Notes: a model not told the origin generated them from the letters alone. DNA of 6,659 nucleotides from an uncultured Collinsella sp. (GCA_900550825.1 URTZ01000108.1:1-6659); one strand, 5' to 3'; positions 1-5,837 are shown, counted from the stretch's first letter. A program made the numbers and translations.

Positions 1-1059
1 ATTGATGAGGCCAAGACGCGCCTGAATACGTACGACCGTCGCACCATTCTATTTATCGATGAGATTCACCGCTTCTCTAAGTCGCAGCAGGATGCCCTGC
101 TGCATGCAGTTGAGAACCGTACCGTCATTATGATTGGCGCTACGACAGAGAACCCGTACTTTGAGGTCAACTCGGCACTGTTGTCGCGCGGGCGCGTGGT
201 GGAGCTTGAACATCTGAAGGATGAGGATATCGCCACGCTTATTGAGCGTGCGCTCGAGGCACCACAGGGCTTGAACGGAAAGTTCTCGGCCGATGAGGAT
301 ACGGTCAAGACCATTTGCACGCTGGCAGCGGGTGACGCTCGCTCGGCGCTCACGACGCTCGAGCTTGCGAGCGAGATTGCCGTCACGCGTCCCGATACCG
401 AGGGAACGCCAGCGCCTGCGGCGGGGGAGCGCTATCCCATCACCGTGGATGACGTGAAGATTGCCAACCCGCGTCGCGGCTTTACGTATGACAAAAACGG
501 CGACATGCACTACGACATCATCAGTGCGTTCATCAAGTCCATGCGCGGTAGTGACCCCGATGCCACGATCTATTGGCTCGCGCGCATGATCGATGCTGGG
601 GAGGATCCTAAGTTTATCGCTCGCCGCATTATGATTCACGCTTCTGAGGATGTTGGCAACGCCGACCCGCAGGCGCTTTTGGTGGCGCATGCCGCGTTTA
701 AGTCTGCCGAGGTCATTGGCTATCCCGAGTGCCGCATTAACCTGGCTCAGGCTGCACTCTATGTGTGCTTGGCGCCAAAATCCAACGCGTGTGAGGCTTC
801 GATCGATGCGGCGCTGGCAGATATCCATTCAAGTGGGCTGCGCGAGGTGCCGAGCTATCTGCGCGACCGTCATCGCCCAGGCAGCGACGAATACGGTGTG
901 TATAAGTATCCACATGATTATCCCGAAGGCTGGGTCGATCAGCGCTATTTGCCCGAAGGCTTGGAACGCGGTGCATTTTGGCAGCCTGCCGGGCGCGGCT
1001 GGGAAGAGTGGCGCGTAGAGCAAGGCGAACGAGACCGCAGCGGGAATGCACCGAGGTAG
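1..1059 (+). CDS. rarA: RarA/MgsA AAA+ ATPase, 3' part (5' end outside window)
   Basis: The frame is open from base 1, giving 352 codons of a protein usually about 430-460 residues long, so the N-terminus with the Walker A loop is missing. Visible in order (partial-protein numbering): Walker B ILFIDEIHRF at 16-25, the sensor-1 block IGATTENPYFEV at 45-56, and LLSRGRV at 60-66 with a likely arginine finger. After the lid comes the RarA-specific C-terminal part: HYDIISAFIKSMRGSDPDA, then YWLARMIDAGEDP, RRIMIHASEDVGNADPQAL, and late in the protein VPSYLRDRH and YKYPHDYPEGWV. This is the RarA/MgsA/WRNIP1 family, a tetrameric clamp-loader-like ATPase that acts at stalled replication forks and on single-stranded DNA ends. 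Family assignment is firm. No hairpin with a T-run follows the TAG; the next gene starts 100 bases downstream and probably has its own promoter. Confidence 0.96.
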   Translation: MDEAKTRLNTYDRRTILFIDEIHRFSKSQQDALLHAVENRTVIMIGATTENPYFEVNSALLSRGRVVELEHLKDEDIATLIERALEAPQGLNGKFSADEDTVKTICTLAAGDARSALTTLELASEIAVTRPDTEGTPAPAAGERYPITVDDVKIANPRRGFTYDKNGDMHYDIISAFIKSMRGSDPDATIYWLARMIDAGEDPKFIARRIMIHASEDVGNADPQALLVAHAAFKSAEVIGYPECRINLAQAALYVCLAPKSNACEASIDAALADIHSSGLREVPSYLRDRHRPGSDEYGVYKYPHDYPEGWVDQRYLPEGLERGAFWQPAGRGWEEWRVEQGERDRSGNAPR

Positions 1060-1090
1060 CTGCTGATAATTTTGTCCCACGTTGCTGCTC

Positions 1091-1121
1091 TTGGCATGTT
1101 CGGTCCCCTTTGGGGTACCAT
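1091..1121 (+). promoter_or_regulatory. possible promoter of the DUF948-like/anti-sigma/sigma operon
   Basis: The 100-base gap after rarA contains TTGGCA (1091-1096) and TACCAT (1116-1121), similar to -35 and -10 boxes but with a long 19-base spacer. The -10 candidate overlaps an inverted repeat, GGTCCCC-TTT-GGGG(T)ACC at 1102-1119, a 7-bp stem with one unpaired T. That could be an operator or a weak rarA attenuator; there is no T-tract after it. Promoter position is inference from sequence only. Confidence 0.35.
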
Positions 1122-1159
1122 GAAAAGCGTCTGTATTTCGATTCTTCCGGGAGGCTTGT

Positions 1160-1747
1160 ATGAGTCCCATTCAAATCGCCCTGCTGCTGCTCGCCGTTGC
1201 CGGCGTGTGGGCCATCGCTGAGCTCGCGCTTACCCTGCGCAAGACCCGCAATGTTGTCGACTCGCTCGATAAGACCGTGAACGACCTCAACAACACCATC
1301 GCCGAGGCTCAGCCTGTGGTGGCAAAGCTCGATGGCGCTGTCGATGAGCTTACGCCGGCGCTTGCCCAGATGGAGCCGCTGCTTAAGTCGAGCAAGACGG
1401 CAGTTGATGCCCTTACCTCCAATCTCGTAGAGGTCGAAGCCGTGGTTCGCGACATTTCCGAGGTTACGGGCAGCATGGCCGAGGCCAGCAATGCTGTGTC
1501 GAGCGTGACCGACTCTGCCGCCGGTGCTGTGCAGAAGCTCTTCAATAAGGTGAAGGCTCCTGCAGCCGACGCCGATCGCAAGCTCGCCGCTGCCGCTGCG
1601 GAGGCCGAGCAGCCTACCGAGCGCATCCTAATTGGCGAGGACGAGGCCGCCGCGGGCGACGATGATGGTCAGAAGTCTGTATCCAAGCCGGCTCAGTATT
1701 ACACCTATACGCCCGCCGAGACCTCTGAGGAGTCCTGCGATGAGTAG
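1160..1747 (+). CDS. single-TM membrane protein with long helical domain, DUF948-like
   Basis: 195 residues. The start is supported by GGGAGG at 1149-1154, five bases before ATG. Residues 4-25 form one hydrophobic N-terminal segment, followed by positively charged RKTR (27-30). Residues 31-135 are a predicted long amphipathic helix or coiled coil rich in V, L, A, D, E and S (VVDSLDKTVNDLNNTIAEA, SSVTDSAAGAVQKLFNK). From about 136 the chain is Ala-rich, then acidic and disordered (EDEAAAGDDDG) with a Tyr cluster (QYYTYTP). The layout matches DUF948-type proteins (YtxG-like), for which no biochemical activity is firmly known. The probable topology is a short N-terminal anchor with the helical domain in the cytoplasm or at the envelope. 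It overlaps the next gene by 8 bases, so it is very likely co-expressed with the anti-sigma-like and sigma genes. The family call is from general architecture only. Confidence 0.8.
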   Translation: MSPIQIALLLLAVAGVWAIAELALTLRKTRNVVDSLDKTVNDLNNTIAEAQPVVAKLDGAVDELTPALAQMEPLLKSSKTAVDALTSNLVEVEAVVRDISEVTGSMAEASNAVSSVTDSAAGAVQKLFNKVKAPAADADRKLAAAAAEAEQPTERILIGEDEAAAGDDDGQKSVSKPAQYYTYTPAETSEESCDE

Positions 1748-2117
1748 CGAAGCAACCTGCCCTATCACGCTGACCGTTGCCGGTGACCCGCGTCTCGCTC
1801 GCCTTGTGCGCATGACGGCAGCCAACGTTGGTGCCCTGTGCTCTATGTCTGTCGATCGCATCGAGGACATCCGCATGGCTGCTGAGGAGGCTTTCATCTT
1901 TGGTTGCACCGCGGTCGACTGCGATGACATCACCATCAAATTCGATGTCGATGAGACCCACGTTGGCATGACTATTACCTTTGGCGACCAGGCTACGGTC
2001 GATGAAGACGACCAGGCTGCGGTGTATGCCGAGCTCATCCTCGCGAGCGTGTGCGACTCCTACGAAAAGACTACGGCGCCCCTGACGCTTTCCCTCGACC
2101 TCAAGGCGGATATCTAA
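1740..2117 (+). CDS. RsbW/SpoIIAB-like anti-sigma factor homologue with degenerate ATP site
   Basis: 125 residues. The ATG at 1740 is preferred over upstream in-frame ATGs because GAGGAG lies at 1727-1732, seven bases before it, and because MSSEATCPITLTV begins like an RsbW fold; an earlier start would add a low-complexity R/P/S tail lying inside the previous gene. The pattern follows RsbW: a first strand (PITLTVAGDP), helix 1 (LARLVRMTAANVGAL), then IEDIRMAAEEAFIF (41-54), the counterpart of IEDLKIAVSEACTN in B. subtilis RsbW. The N-box Asn is Phe54 here, no DxGxG motif follows the strand at 74-82, and the Gly-rich lid is absent (AAVYAELILASVCDSY instead of GGLGLYLMETLMDEV). The likely role is to bind and hold the sigma factor encoded one base downstream, but without a visible nucleotide or kinase site. 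It could also be a scaffold or an activator. No anti-anti-sigma (STAS) gene is seen in the window. Confidence 0.78.
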   Translation: MSSEATCPITLTVAGDPRLARLVRMTAANVGALCSMSVDRIEDIRMAAEEAFIFGCTAVDCDDITIKFDVDETHVGMTITFGDQATVDEDDQAAVYAELILASVCDSYEKTTAPLTLSLDLKADI

Positions 2118-2118
2118 T

Positions 2119-2910
2119 ATGACCGAACGTTCCCGGAGCGGCAAGACCGCTTGGGACAAGGAGAAAACCCGCGAGCTGTTTCGTCGCTACAAAGAAACCG
2201 GTGATCCGGACGCGCGCGAGCAGCTCGTCATGTCCCATATGAACCTGGTAAGGTTTCTTGCCAACAAATTTAAGAATCGCGGCGAGCCGCTCGACGACCT
2301 CATGCAGGTCGGCTATCTGGGCTTGCTCAAGGCTATCGACCGCTTTGACCCTGAGCGCGGACTCGAGTTCACGACGTTTGCAACACCCACTATCCTGGGC
2401 GAGATCAAACGCCATTTTCGCGACAAGGGCTGGAGCGTGCGCGTACCTCGTCGTCTGCAGGAGCTCTCGGCCAAGGTCAACCAAGCTACTGACAAACTTA
2501 CCAACGAGCTGCAGCGTTCGCCCAAGGTTGAGGAGATCGCTGAGTATCTAGATGTGACTGTCGATGAGGTCCTCGAGGCTATGGAATCGTCTTCGGCCTA
2601 TACCTCGGTGCCCATCGAGGCTCCTGGTGCGTCCGATTCCGACGATGCCCCCTCGATTCTCGACCGTTACGCCGACGACGACAACGAGCTCGACTTTACC
2701 GATGACCGCCTAGTGATCGAGGAAGCCATCCGTGATTTCTCGCCGCGCGAGCGCGAGGTGATCGAGCTGCGCTTTGTGAAGGGCATGACCCAGATCGAGA
2801 TCGCCAAGAAGCTTGGTATTTCTCAGGTGCAGGTTTCGCGTCTGCTGCGCCGCACGCTTAAGAAGATTCAGGACAAGATCGACCCCGACGGAGTGATGAT
2901 TCGTTCATGA
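2119..2910 (+). CDS. RNA polymerase sigma factor, SigB/SigF/SigG group
   Basis: 263 residues, the usual length for this group. Region 2 spans about 39-108, with MNLVRFLANKFKNRGEPLDDLMQVG (41-65), GLLKAIDRFDPERG and FTTFATPTILGEIKRHFRD for core binding and -10 recognition. Region 3 follows at about 109-165 (VRVPRRLQEL, then SPKVEEIAEYLDV). An acidic linker at 174-196 (DSDDA, YADDDNE) leads to region 4 at about 203-255, with LSPRERE-type FSPREREVIELRF and the helix-turn-helix MTQIEIAKKLGISQVQVSRLLRR (223-245) that reads the -35 box. The gene starts one base after the RsbW-like gene; GGCGG at 2105-2109 is the nearest binding site. The pairing with an RsbW-like gene is typical for stress or sporulation sigma factors. 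I cannot say which of SigB/SigF/SigG it equals; in a non-sporulating actinobacterium a general-stress role is the natural guess. Confidence 0.95.
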   Translation: MTERSRSGKTAWDKEKTRELFRRYKETGDPDAREQLVMSHMNLVRFLANKFKNRGEPLDDLMQVGYLGLLKAIDRFDPERGLEFTTFATPTILGEIKRHFRDKGWSVRVPRRLQELSAKVNQATDKLTNELQRSPKVEEIAEYLDVTVDEVLEAMESSSAYTSVPIEAPGASDSDDAPSILDRYADDDNELDFTDDRLVIEEAIRDFSPREREVIELRFVKGMTQIEIAKKLGISQVQVSRLLRRTLKKIQDKIDPDGVMIRS

Positions 2911-4319
2911 GTGAGCACCCCCAACAAACCGATCGCGTGCTGCGCGACACTCGCATTCTGACGCTGCGCATTTGGGCTGTTGTCGGCTGCATTGTCATCG
3001 CCGCTGTCATCTTTAACCTTATGGGCATCCTGGCGCCGGTTATTGAGTTTCTTGCCGTCGGCTCCATCATTGCCTTTGTGATGTCCCCGATCACCAACTG
3101 GCTCGAGCACCATGGCGTGAATCGCGGCATCGGTTCGCTTATCGCGCTTATTGTTGTTGTTGCCGTGCTCGTCGGTGTCGTTTGTATCTTGTCGCCGATT
3201 CTCTTTGGTCAGATCATGGAAGTCCTGAGCCGCCTGCCCGAGCAGCTTCGTGTTGCGGGTGGCGACCTCAACGAGATGATCTCGCATGCCAAGACGCTCA
3301 ATAACACGCCGCTCAAGGAGTATTTGGACGATAATCTTTCGTCGCTGGTTGCCGTGGCATCGAGGTATGTGTCTCAGATTGCCGCCGAGCTTGGTCGTGG
3401 TGTGTTCCCACTCATCACCAATACGGCCTCGCAGCTGTTCGTTATCTTCCTTGGCCTGGTGCTTGCCTACTGGATGGCCTGCGACTACCCTCGCATGCAC
3501 CACGAGATTTGCACCATCATCGGTCAGGAGAAGGAGACCTCGTACCGCTTTATGGTCGCCATCCTTTCTCGCTCTGTCGGCGGCTACATGCGCGGTATGG
3601 TCGTGACGTCCATCTGCGGTGGTTTCCTCGCCTTTATCGGTTTTATGATCATCGGCCATCCGTATGCGGCGCTCATGGCTATCTTTACCGGCATCATGCA
3701 TTTGGTTCCGGTCGTCGGTCCCTGGGTGAGCGCAGCAATCGCCACGGTGCTCGGTTTCATGTTCAGCCCCATGTTGGCGTTATGGACGCTCATCGTGACG
3801 ATGGTCGCGCAAAACGTCACCGATAACGTCATTTCGCCCAAGGTCATGCAGAGCTCGGTGCAGGTGCATCCCATCATGAGCCTCACGGCGCTCGTTATTG
3901 GCTCGGCACTCATGGGCCCCATCGGCATGATTATTGCCATCCCGCTTTGTGCGGCCCTCAAGGGTATCTTCGTGTACTACTTCGAGAATGAGACCGGCCG
4001 ACAGCTTGTGGCCTATGACGGCGCCGTGTTTAAGGGCACGCCGTACCGCGATGCCGATGGCAACCCGGTCGCCGCCTACGACGCGCTTGGAGACGATACG
4101 TTCATCTATGAGTCCGAGCTCATTGGCAACGAGACCGCGCCGGAGGCTAAGGCTATGCCCAAACCAGAACTCGATAATCCCTGGATTAAGCTGTCGGATC
4201 TTCAGCCCGACGCGACAGGCTTTTTCAAGAACCCCTTCGCCAAGGATGACGATTCCAATACGGACGACGACACCAAAACCGGCATCGACGGCTCCATGGA
4301 CGATTCGGATTCCAAATAG
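2907..4319 (+). CDS. AI-2E family permease/exporter-like membrane protein with long acidic tail
   Basis: 470 residues. ATG overlaps the sigma gene's TGA (ATGA, 2907-2910), so translation is probably coupled; no good separate binding site is seen. Hydrophobic segments lie near 22-40, 41-62, 74-100, 168-192, 231-251, 252-272, 274-300 and 322-355. A soluble helical stretch at 101-165 separates the third from the fourth, as usual in this family. Signature stretches: MHLVPVVGPWVSA (264-276) and NVTDNVISPKVMQSSVQVHP (303-322), then MGPIGMIIAIPLCAALKG. The family (named from E. coli TqsA; other members include Na+/H+ antiporter-like proteins) has uncertain substrates, so AI-2 transport should not be assumed. 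About 115 cytoplasmic residues follow the last segment, ending in a strongly acidic tail with DDDSNTDDDTK and DDSDSK; this makes the protein longer than many members. The link to the sigma operon suggests an envelope-stress or osmotic context. Confidence 0.92.
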   Translation: MSEHPQQTDRVLRDTRILTLRIWAVVGCIVIAAVIFNLMGILAPVIEFLAVGSIIAFVMSPITNWLEHHGVNRGIGSLIALIVVVAVLVGVVCILSPILFGQIMEVLSRLPEQLRVAGGDLNEMISHAKTLNNTPLKEYLDDNLSSLVAVASRYVSQIAAELGRGVFPLITNTASQLFVIFLGLVLAYWMACDYPRMHHEICTIIGQEKETSYRFMVAILSRSVGGYMRGMVVTSICGGFLAFIGFMIIGHPYAALMAIFTGIMHLVPVVGPWVSAAIATVLGFMFSPMLALWTLIVTMVAQNVTDNVISPKVMQSSVQVHPIMSLTALVIGSALMGPIGMIIAIPLCAALKGIFVYYFENETGRQLVAYDGAVFKGTPYRDADGNPVAAYDALGDDTFIYESELIGNETAPEAKAMPKPELDNPWIKLSDLQPDATGFFKNPFAKDDDSNTDDDTKTGIDGSMDDSDSK

Positions 4320-4334
4320 GCCCTGTTAGTTGAG

Positions 4335-4781
4335 CTACTTCTTTGCCGGTGTCGTATACGAAACCGCTATACCCGCGGCAATTGCCATGAGGCAGCTTGC
4401 GACGAGTCCGTACTCATACTTCAAAACGTTTGTTGCGGTCAGGGCGATAATCAACACAGTCGCAATTTGCAGAATTATCATTATTACGAAGAGATTGATT
4501 CCTTGTTTGGCCGAAGTCGCTGAGTGAGTTTGGCTTTGTTGATTCAGGTTGTAGCTGACAACAAAAGCGATCAGCTCGCTTGATACGGGGCCGACTACAT
4601 AGAAAAAGAGTGCGTCAATGAAGCTTATAGTGTTGTAAGTGTTGTAAGTTGTTTCGCCGGAAAAAACAGCGTATAAAGCATATCCAAATCTTGGCTGATT
4701 CATGTATGAGTAGGAGAAGACCAAGAGCGTTACCAGTGCTACTGCCATAAGTACATTCAAGACGATTCTTCTACCGCTCAT
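4335..4781 (-). CDS. small four-TM membrane protein, function unknown
   Basis: 148 residues, read leftwards. The start is set by AAAGGAG (minus strand, complement of 4788-4794) six bases before ATG. Four hydrophobic segments: about 6-24, 53-77, 95-115 and 122-142. RR at 4-5 and KK at 147-148 suggest both ends are cytoplasmic. The loop at 41-51 reads SGETTYNTYNT; its TYN-TYN repeat comes from a 9-base direct repeat. A Gln/Ser/Thr-rich loop at 79-92 joins TM2 and TM3. I do not recognise a family. The gene is A+T-rich with codon use unlike its neighbours, converges on the permease gene with a 15-base gap and no visible terminator between them, and diverges from two secreted-protein genes. A partner or protective (immunity-like) role for the secreted proteins is possible from position alone. 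Confidence 0.82.
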   Translation of the reverse strand: MSGRRIVLNVLMAVALVTLLVFSYSYMNQPRFGYALYAVFSGETTYNTYNTISFIDALFFYVVGPVSSELIAFVVSYNLNQQSQTHSATSAKQGINLFVIMIILQIATVLIIALTATNVLKYEYGLVASCLMAIAAGIAVSYTTPAKK

Positions 4782-4855
4782 CGGCCACTCCTTTCGAGTG
4801 CTGATAAAAATATATTAATACAATAGCAGTTTTATCCAATAGGATTGGAGGAGTC
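4782..4855. promoter_or_regulatory. divergent intergenic region with promoter-like A+T-rich core
   Basis: These 74 bases separate the four-TM gene (left) from the first secreted-protein gene (right). Both ends carry ribosome binding sites: AAAGGAG on the minus strand (4788-4794) and GGAGGAG on the plus strand (4847-4853). The A+T-rich centre has TACAAT at 4819-4824 as a plus-strand -10 candidate without a clear -35. On the minus strand TTGGAT and TAATAT lie 16 bases apart, also weak. Shared, possibly co-regulated expression of the two directions is inference. Confidence 0.45.
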
Positions 4856-5236
4856 ATGACAGCTAATTCCGTTATCCGTAAGTTAATGATACTCTCAGCA
4901 TCGATCATCTTTTTATCACTAACTTTTGCTGCGACTCCGTCTTTTGGATTGACCGTCAATCATGATGCACCTGCCGTTGGGACTTATTCAGAGGTGTCTT
5001 TGTTTGATATGACCTCTATAGCAAGGCGCGCTATGCAAGAAGATGTCCTTGATACGTATTATTCATTTTACTGTTTTAATAACACTGCCCATAATAATCC
5101 CTTAATGTATCCAACATACAAACGACTCACCTTCAAGAATAGCTACAGCCGTATTTATCCGGATACATGTCGAACGAGTTTTACATATCCTTGCCCCACA
5201 TGCAGGGTTGACGGAACGATGAAAGTATTTCAGTGA
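4856..5236 (+). CDS. small secreted protein, copy 1 of a tandem pair, C-terminus cut by TGA
   Basis: 126 residues. GGAGG at 4847-4851 lies four bases before ATG. Residues 1-31 are a signal peptide: Arg8/Lys9, hydrophobic core LMILSASIIFLSLTFAA (10-26), cleavage near TFAA or SFG. The mature part is about 95-100 residues and has four Cys (73, 105, 113, 116), the last two as CPTC. It is paralogous to the next gene: ARRA at 56-59, E62, VL at 64-65, Y, F, then YKRLTFKNSYS (88-98) against YKSLSFRNSYS, with only one residue of length difference over this block. The TGA at 5234-5236 sits where the paralogue has Cys134. Beyond it the same frame still encodes NYQTR and then TGA, against NYQVR-stop in the paralogue. 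The encoded protein is thus probably a five-residue-shortened form, unless the TGA is read through. No known family recognised; A+T-rich codon use. Confidence 0.78.
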   Translation: MTANSVIRKLMILSASIIFLSLTFAATPSFGLTVNHDAPAVGTYSEVSLFDMTSIARRAMQEDVLDTYYSFYCFNNTAHNNPLMYPTYKRLTFKNSYSRIYPDTCRTSFTYPCPTCRVDGTMKVFQ

Positions 5237-5254
5237 AATTATCAAACACGTTGA
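5234..5254 (+). other. in-frame TGA and residual C-terminal codons of secreted copy 1
   Basis: Reading on from TGA (5234-5236) in the same frame gives AAT TAT CAA ACA CGT TGA, that is N-Y-Q-T-R-stop. The end of copy 2 reads TGC AAC TAT CAA GTT AGA TAA, C-N-Y-Q-V-R-stop. The match in sequence and in distance to the final stop shows that the stop lies where the ancestral gene most likely had a Cys codon (TGC/TGT to TGA is one base). A weak ATCAA-acacg-TTGAT hairpin (5241-5255) follows; it does not resemble a convincing selenocysteine insertion element. Confidence 0.7.
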
Positions 5255-5273
5255 TCGATTGTAGGTGGATTTA

Positions 5274-5693
5274 ATGGGTAGCACAAAGATTAAAGTAATT
5301 CTAGGTCCTATTTTCCTTTTTGTTTGCTTGTGCTTTCCGGCTGCAGGCTTTGCAGACGGGATCGTCTGCAATATGAGAAACGATGTTCAACCGGTTGCTT
5401 CACTATCTAATGATCTTCTATTTGCTTCCGGCTCCACTGCTCGTCGTGCAAACAGTGAAAGGGTCTTGAATGTATATTGGACTTTTTCGGGATTATTGAA
5501 TGGTCAATCAGTGGATAATCGAATTGTATACAGGGATTACAAGTCGCTATCTTTTCGAAATTCCTATAGTACCCTACCGCCAACTTGGGTTAATACTCGC
5601 GCTACTGGTTCTAGCGGTGAATATTTTTCTCAGGTTCAAGCTATTGGGGTTGGATCCGTGGAAACGTGGCGTTGCAACTATCAAGTTAGATAA
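5274..5693 (+). CDS. small secreted protein, copy 2 of a tandem pair
   Basis: 139 residues from the ATG at 5274, chosen because AGGTGG (5263-5268) lies five bases before it; a GTG at 5265 in the same frame overlaps that binding site and is less likely. The signal peptide is MGSTKIKVILGPIFLFVCLC followed by FPAAGFA, with a probable cut after AGFA (about residue 27). The two hydrophobic-core Cys do not make a lipobox, so it is not a lipoprotein. The mature protein has two Cys, Cys32 near the new N-terminus and Cys134 six residues from the end, which could form a disulfide joining both ends. Shared with copy 1: ARRA (56-59), YKSLSFRNSYS (89-99) and the tail NYQxR. A segment of about seven residues between NSYS and the tail is absent in copy 1. 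It lies 37 bases after copy 1's stop and is probably co-transcribed. Family and target unknown. Confidence 0.82.
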   Translation: MGSTKIKVILGPIFLFVCLCFPAAGFADGIVCNMRNDVQPVASLSNDLLFASGSTARRANSERVLNVYWTFSGLLNGQSVDNRIVYRDYKSLSFRNSYSTLPPTWVNTRATGSSGEYFSQVQAIGVGSVETWRCNYQVR

Positions 5694-5735
5694 TTTGATA
5701 TAAACGTCACATCTAAATAACGTGCACTTTCGCTG

Positions 5736-5765
5736 GAGGGTCGCTGTTTGGCGGCCCTCTTTTTT
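5736..5765 (+). terminator. rho-independent terminator after the secreted-protein genes
   Basis: GAGGGTCGC (5736-5744), loop TGTTTG, GCGGCCCTC (5751-5759): a nine-pair stem with one G-U pair, followed directly by six T (5760-5765). Stem, loop and T-run are all typical. It ends transcription from the island before alaS. There is no A-run on the left side, so it is mainly one-directional. Confidence 0.92.
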
Positions 5766-5791
5766 GCACAGGCGCGGTGGGATGGTAATAT
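5764..5791 (+). promoter_or_regulatory. probable alaS promoter
   Basis: TAATAT at 5786-5791 is preceded by TGG, an extended -10 arrangement. TTGCAC at 5764-5769 lies 16 bases upstream, overlapping the terminator's T-run. The remaining leader to the alaS ATG is only about 40 bases, too short for a T-box riboswitch, and no such element is seen. Box matches are partial, so the exact start is uncertain, but a promoter is needed here because a strong terminator precedes it. Confidence 0.5.
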
Positions 5792-5837
5792 CGTTACGTT
5801 TGAACTGTTTCGATGTGAAACCGAGGAGATTCCCTCT

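Noticed and set aside
49..828. 259-codon open frame on the minus strand inside rarA
   Set aside because: Antisense to the conserved RarA core; Arg-rich with no family features.
1098..1118. SigB-type promoter (GTTT...GGGTAT) that would make the sigma operon self-regulated
   Set aside because: GGGTAC at 1113-1118 resembles the -10 part, but no GTTT-like -35 is found at the needed 12-15 base distance.
1632..1739. Longer start for the RsbW-like gene (in-frame ATG at 1632)
   Set aside because: The extra 36 residues are R/P/S-rich, lie wholly inside the upstream gene in another frame, and a good GAGGAG site points to the ATG at 1740.
2868..3701. 277-codon open frame on the minus strand inside the permease gene
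   Set aside because: It is antisense to a clear AI-2E-family protein; the translation is low-complexity, rich in D, H, R and N, with no domain. Long antisense frames are expected in high-GC coding DNA.
4631..4648. 9-base direct repeat (TGTTGTAAG twice) as an element boundary
   Set aside because: It lies inside the four-TM gene, keeps the frame (encodes TYN-TYN) and looks like a small in-frame duplication.
5274..5360. Lipoprotein signal on secreted copy 2 (Cys18 and Cys20)
   Set aside because: The residues before each Cys (LFV, VCL) do not fit a lipobox, and an AGFA cleavage site follows.
4856..5693. Lactococcin 972-type bacteriocins
   Set aside because: Size, signal peptide and a membrane-protein neighbour would fit, but the Trp/Gly start and Tyr-rich C-terminal pattern of that family are not present.
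5694..5837. T-box riboswitch or attenuator for alaS
   Set aside because: The single hairpin is a plain terminator for the upstream genes, and the leader after the promoter is about 40 bases, too short for a T-box.
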